Shown here: piece by piece, positions 60,866 through 64,000 of the stretch
Layout of the letters: every line of letters starts with the position of its first letter
Position numbering within the stretch: the first letter of the stretch is position 1
Assembly: GCA_905480435.1 (NCBI GenBank)
Contig: CAJQQK010000102.1
Coordinates: 1-64,000 of the forward strand
Reading direction: 5' to 3'
Source: an uncultured Hyphomicrobiaceae bacterium
GTDB lineage: Bacteria; Pseudomonadota; Alphaproteobacteria; Rhizobiales; Hyphomicrobiaceae
DNA length: 64,000 nucleotides
Position numbers and translations under genes: made by a program
The notes under the pieces: generated by a model
Seen by the model: only the letters and a program-made list of their open reading frames with translations
Databases searched by the model: none
Told to the model about the DNA's origin: nothing

Positions 60866-62722
60866 TCAGAGCGGCCATACGATCAAGATCATCGGCACGG
60901 CAACGGCGACGATGAGTATCTCCAGCGGCAGCCCCATGCGCCAATAATCACCGAAACTATAGCCGCCAGGTCCCATTATTAGCGTGTTGTTCTTGTGTCC
61001 GATCGGCGTCAGGAAGGCGCAGGATGCAGCAATGGCAACGGCCATCAAGAACGGATCAGGGTTCACTCCGAGACTGTTCGCGACTCCAATACCGACAGGC
61101 GCTGCGATAAGCGCTGTCGCTGTATTGTTCAGGACATCGGAGAGCGTCATGGTGACAATCATAAGGAGTGTCAGCACCCCCCATGCTGGCGCGCCCTGAC
61201 TGATCGTCACAATCCAATTGGCAAGCAGTTCTGTGCCACCCGAATTTTCGAGCGCGGCACCAATTGGAATAAGAGAGCCGATGAGTACGACAACGGGCCA
61301 TTCGATCGCATCATACAGCTGCCTTATCGGAACGATATTGAGCAGCACGTAAAGGATCGTGACAGCTGCCAAGGCGACCGGCAGATACATCATGCCGACA
61401 GATGCCAACCCAATTGCTGCAACGAAGATCGTCGCGGCCACTGCTGCCTGCTTGCCATCGCGCACCTGCAGTCCTCGTTCGGCGAGCGGCAGAGTGCCAA
61501 GATGATCTGATGCGGCTTGCAGCATATCGTCAGTGCCCAGCAGCAGCAGCACATCACCAGCCCGGAGCGACATGCTGCGCACGCGGTTTTTAACTTTCCG
61601 GCCCTCACGAGAGATCCCGATGAGCCAAACGCCGTATGTTTCGTAGAGCCGCATCGCCATTGCCGTGCGCCCTTCAACGGAAGCACCGGGCCGAACCACA
61701 ACTTCGATCAAGGACAACTCTGCAGGACGTTTAAGCTTCTTTTCAGACGCTTCTTCATCGGCATCGCCCGCTGCTATTGCTGTCGCCAATGCTTGTGCTT
61801 TTTCGGTCTGTGCGGCGTCAGTCACATCTTCGGAGCCAAACGACAGATCCAGTTCCGAAACGACTTTGTCGAGGTTCTCGGCAACGGTTTCCAGCAGCAG
61901 CACATCGCCTTCGCGCGTTTTCATCCAACGCGCATAACCCGGCACGTCCTGGCCGTCGCGAATCACCTCCACGAGAATGGTATCGTGACCCTCAAGCATG
62001 TCTTCCAATTCGCCGACCGTCTTACCAATCGATTTTGATTCTGGGCCAAATCTCAGTTCAACTAAATAACTGCCAAGATCGAAGAGCTCTTTGCCGGCTT
62101 GCCGCTCTCGCGTTGACTTTGGCAGCAGGCGCCAGCCAATCAACGCCACATATGCGACACCCGCCACTGCGCAGGCGATGCCAACTGGGGCAAAGTCGAA
62201 CATTCGGAATGGCGCCCCCAGTTTTTCCTCACGGATACTGGAGATAATAATGTTGGGTGGTGTGCCAATCAGCGTGATGAGGCCGCCCAGAATAGTCGCA
62301 AAAGAGAGCGGCATCAGAGTAATTGCCGGCGAACGCTTCTCACGCTCGGCAGCTTGGATGTCAACGGGCATAAGTAACGCCAGCGCGCCGACGTTATTCA
62401 TAAGCGCTGACATAGCTGCGCCGAGGCTCGCCATGACGCCGATGTGTGCAAGCAGCGAACGGCCGGCTGGGACCAGCCACCGAGCGATCAGATCGACTGC
62501 GCCGGAATTTGCGAGCCCTTTTGAGACCACCAGAACAAGCGCGATAATGATTGTGGCTGGGTGCCCGAAACCTTCAAAAGCGGTCTTGCCGGGAATGATG
62601 CCAACAACAACTGCAACAACGAGCGCGCCAAGCGCGACGATGTCATAGCGAATGCGTCCCCATAGCAGCATCGCGAACAGGCCAAAGAAGATGGCGAATA
62701 GAATGTACTGATCGTTCGTCAT
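60866..62722 (-). CDS. SLC13-family permease with central RCK_C (TrkA_C) domains
   Basis: Two hydrophobic halves around LIEVVVRPGASVEGRTAMAMRLYETYGVWLIGISREGRKV; LMNNVGALALLMPV, TPIGHKNNTLIMGPGGYSFGDYWRMG. Confidence 0.92.
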   Translation of the reverse strand: MTNDQYILFAIFFGLFAMLLWGRIRYDIVALGALVVAVVVGIIPGKTAFEGFGHPATIIIALVLVVSKGLANSGAVDLIARWLVPAGRSLLAHIGVMASLGAAMSALMNNVGALALLMPVDIQAAEREKRSPAITLMPLSFATILGGLITLIGTPPNIIISSIREEKLGAPFRMFDFAPVGIACAVAGVAYVALIGWRLLPKSTRERQAGKELFDLGSYLVELRFGPESKSIGKTVGELEDMLEGHDTILVEVIRDGQDVPGYARWMKTREGDVLLLETVAENLDKVVSELDLSFGSEDVTDAAQTEKAQALATAIAAGDADEEASEKKLKRPAELSLIEVVVRPGASVEGRTAMAMRLYETYGVWLIGISREGRKVKNRVRSMSLRAGDVLLLLGTDDMLQAASDHLGTLPLAERGLQVRDGKQAAVAATIFVAAIGLASVGMMYLPVALAAVTILYVLLNIVPIRQLYDAIEWPVVVLIGSLIPIGAALENSGGTELLANWIVTISQGAPAWGVLTLLMIVTMTLSDVLNNTATALIAAPVGIGVANSLGVNPDPFLMAVAIAASCAFLTPIGHKNNTLIMGPGGYSFGDYWRMGLPLEILIVAVAVPMILIVWPL

Positions 62723-63082
62723 ATTATTTGGCTCATTCCCATTCGGCCGCGAGGCCATGGTCTGTACGAATCTGTCGGTTGAGATAATGTGTCTGACCGG
62801 ACGGATGCTGGCACGGTCGCTTGAAGTTTTCGACAGGCGGCGCCCAACAAATGCTGCAGCGGATGACGGCAAACCAATGTTTCGGCCCCGTGGTTGGTGC
62901 CTGGAGCAAGATGTGAGCTCACAAACCGTTCCCCCAATACAACACTCACGAGAAGTTAACCAGCCGTCACGAAATCCCACCAAGCGCGCCACATTCCCGG
63001 CGCAACACGGTCTCAGTTTTAGGGTTCTTTGGTATCAGGCAAACGCGCGAATAAAAGAGCCATTTGGTTAGTCGGGGTTGTG

Positions 63083-63457
63083 ATGAGAGAATCGTTGAAG
63101 TGGCAGCAGGTCCAGAAGCCCTTACGGGATTTCGTCTGCTCACTTGTAGTTTTTTCGGCGTTGTTGGTGGTCATGGCTCCGTCTCGGTACCAAGCTACAC
63201 CGATCCCTGTTTTATCACTGTTTAGTGGTTCCACCGCGATCGCAGCTGATTACAATCCGGCATCAATAGGAAAGAGCTCACCCAGCACATCTCATGGAAC
63301 TTTGACGGCCAAGCCCTTGTCGGACGTTAACATGCCGCTTATCTCAACAATGCTAGCCTTAGTATTTTCATCTATTATGGCGTTTAATCTTGCGCTGATG
63401 AGACATCTTCGCCGCGTAAACGCCTCCTCGCGGCGAGGTGTGTGGAAGGAAGGCTGA
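63083..63457 (+). CDS. small hypothetical protein, two hydrophobic segments
   Basis: MRESLKWQQVQKPLRDFVCSLVVFSALLVVMAPSRYQ..., start ATG at 63083. Confidence 0.5.
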   Translation: MRESLKWQQVQKPLRDFVCSLVVFSALLVVMAPSRYQATPIPVLSLFSGSTAIAADYNPASIGKSSPSTSHGTLTAKPLSDVNMPLISTMLALVFSSIMAFNLALMRHLRRVNASSRRGVWKEG

Positions 63458-63492
63458 ATGTTCCAGGTTGCTGGGACCGCGGTCTTCCTTCC

Positions 63493-64000
63493 ATGAATCC
63501 ATGGATTGGAGAACACACGTTGAAAGCTATTCGCGATCAGATTGGCCGTCTGCACATTATTGCGGTGCTGGCCGCCGTCTCGTCCATTTTCAGTCTGATC
63601 GCGGCAACCTCTGCAACGAACGGCTTTTTGACAACGGCTATGCGTGGCCACGATGGCCGTCTGCAGGCAATGAGTGAGCGTGCTGAACGCATTCAGATGT
63701 TTGCCAGGCATATCCGTAAGGCCAGTCTTACAAGCAGTGAACCTGATGTCGATCTGCCATTTGGTGGATTTGTCGGCGCTGCGAGCCGCATCGAACCGGG
63801 TGCTCGTTTGAAACTTATGCGGCCTGGAAATGGCCACCATACGCTGGAAGTATTGTCGGTGAACAAGATTCCGTCAGCGTTTGGCCTGGCTGCCAGTGAA
63901 GCACAATCAGTCGAACTCTTAATTATCACTGGTCGCGCGCTCTGGGCGCCAGGTGAGCCTGTTATGCGAATCCTCGTAACAGCAACGTCTGACAAGCCTG
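63493..64000 (+). CDS. partial membrane/secreted protein running off the right edge
   Basis: Frame open from ATG 63493 (or TTG 63520 preceded by GGAGA) to the end: LKAIRDQIGRLHIIAVLAAVSSIFSLIAATSATNGFL...; absent from the ORF track because no stop lies in the window. Confidence 0.6.
   Translation, partial: MNPWIGEHTLKAIRDQIGRLHIIAVLAAVSSIFSLIAATSATNGFLTTAMRGHDGRLQAMSERAERIQMFARHIRKASLTSSEPDVDLPFGGFVGAASRIEPGARLKLMRPGNGHHTLEVLSVNKIPSAFGLAASEAQSVELLIITGRALWAPGEPVMRILVTATSDKP

Overview
64 kb of a GC-rich chromosome, probably alphaproteobacterial (Rhizobiales/Hyphomicrobiales-like by gene content; taxonomy is inferred, not computed). About 57 CDS are supportable. Left third (0.9-27 kb) is a catabolic region: two D-2-hydroxyacid dehydrogenases; xanthine-dehydrogenase-family subunits (one 2Fe-2S subunit, two molybdopterin subunits, no FAD subunit); HyuA/HyuB; SDR; an Old-Yellow-Enzyme homologue; a DctPQM TRAP transporter; an MBL-fold hydrolase and a GntR regulator. 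It ends in an oxalate-to-C1 gene set: oxalyl-CoA decarboxylase, formyl-CoA transferase, a stand-alone 10-formyl-THF hydrolase/formyltransferase-like protein, and formate-THF ligase. The middle holds methionine-salvage genes (mtnA, mtnP, apt), cytochrome bc1 (petABC), trmL, an ABC exporter, hemF with a perfect TTGAT-N4-ATCAA box upstream, a soluble fumarate-reductase-like pair, and two two-domain CaiB/BaiF CoA-transferases. The right part is mostly housekeeping (ychF, pth, rplY, aspC-like, cspA) plus a CobW GTPase, class II aldolase, IlvD/Edd dehydratase, TauD-like dioxygenase and SLC13 permease. I saw no rRNA, tRNA, CRISPR array, prophage or intact IS element. Most noteworthy: the oxc-frc-formyltransferase-fhs set, the hemF FNR/FixK box, the asymmetric catalytic Asp in the two fused CoA-transferases, a candidate GntR operator, and unexplained hairpin clusters at 191-350, 47.18-47.34 kb and 60.76-60.84 kb.
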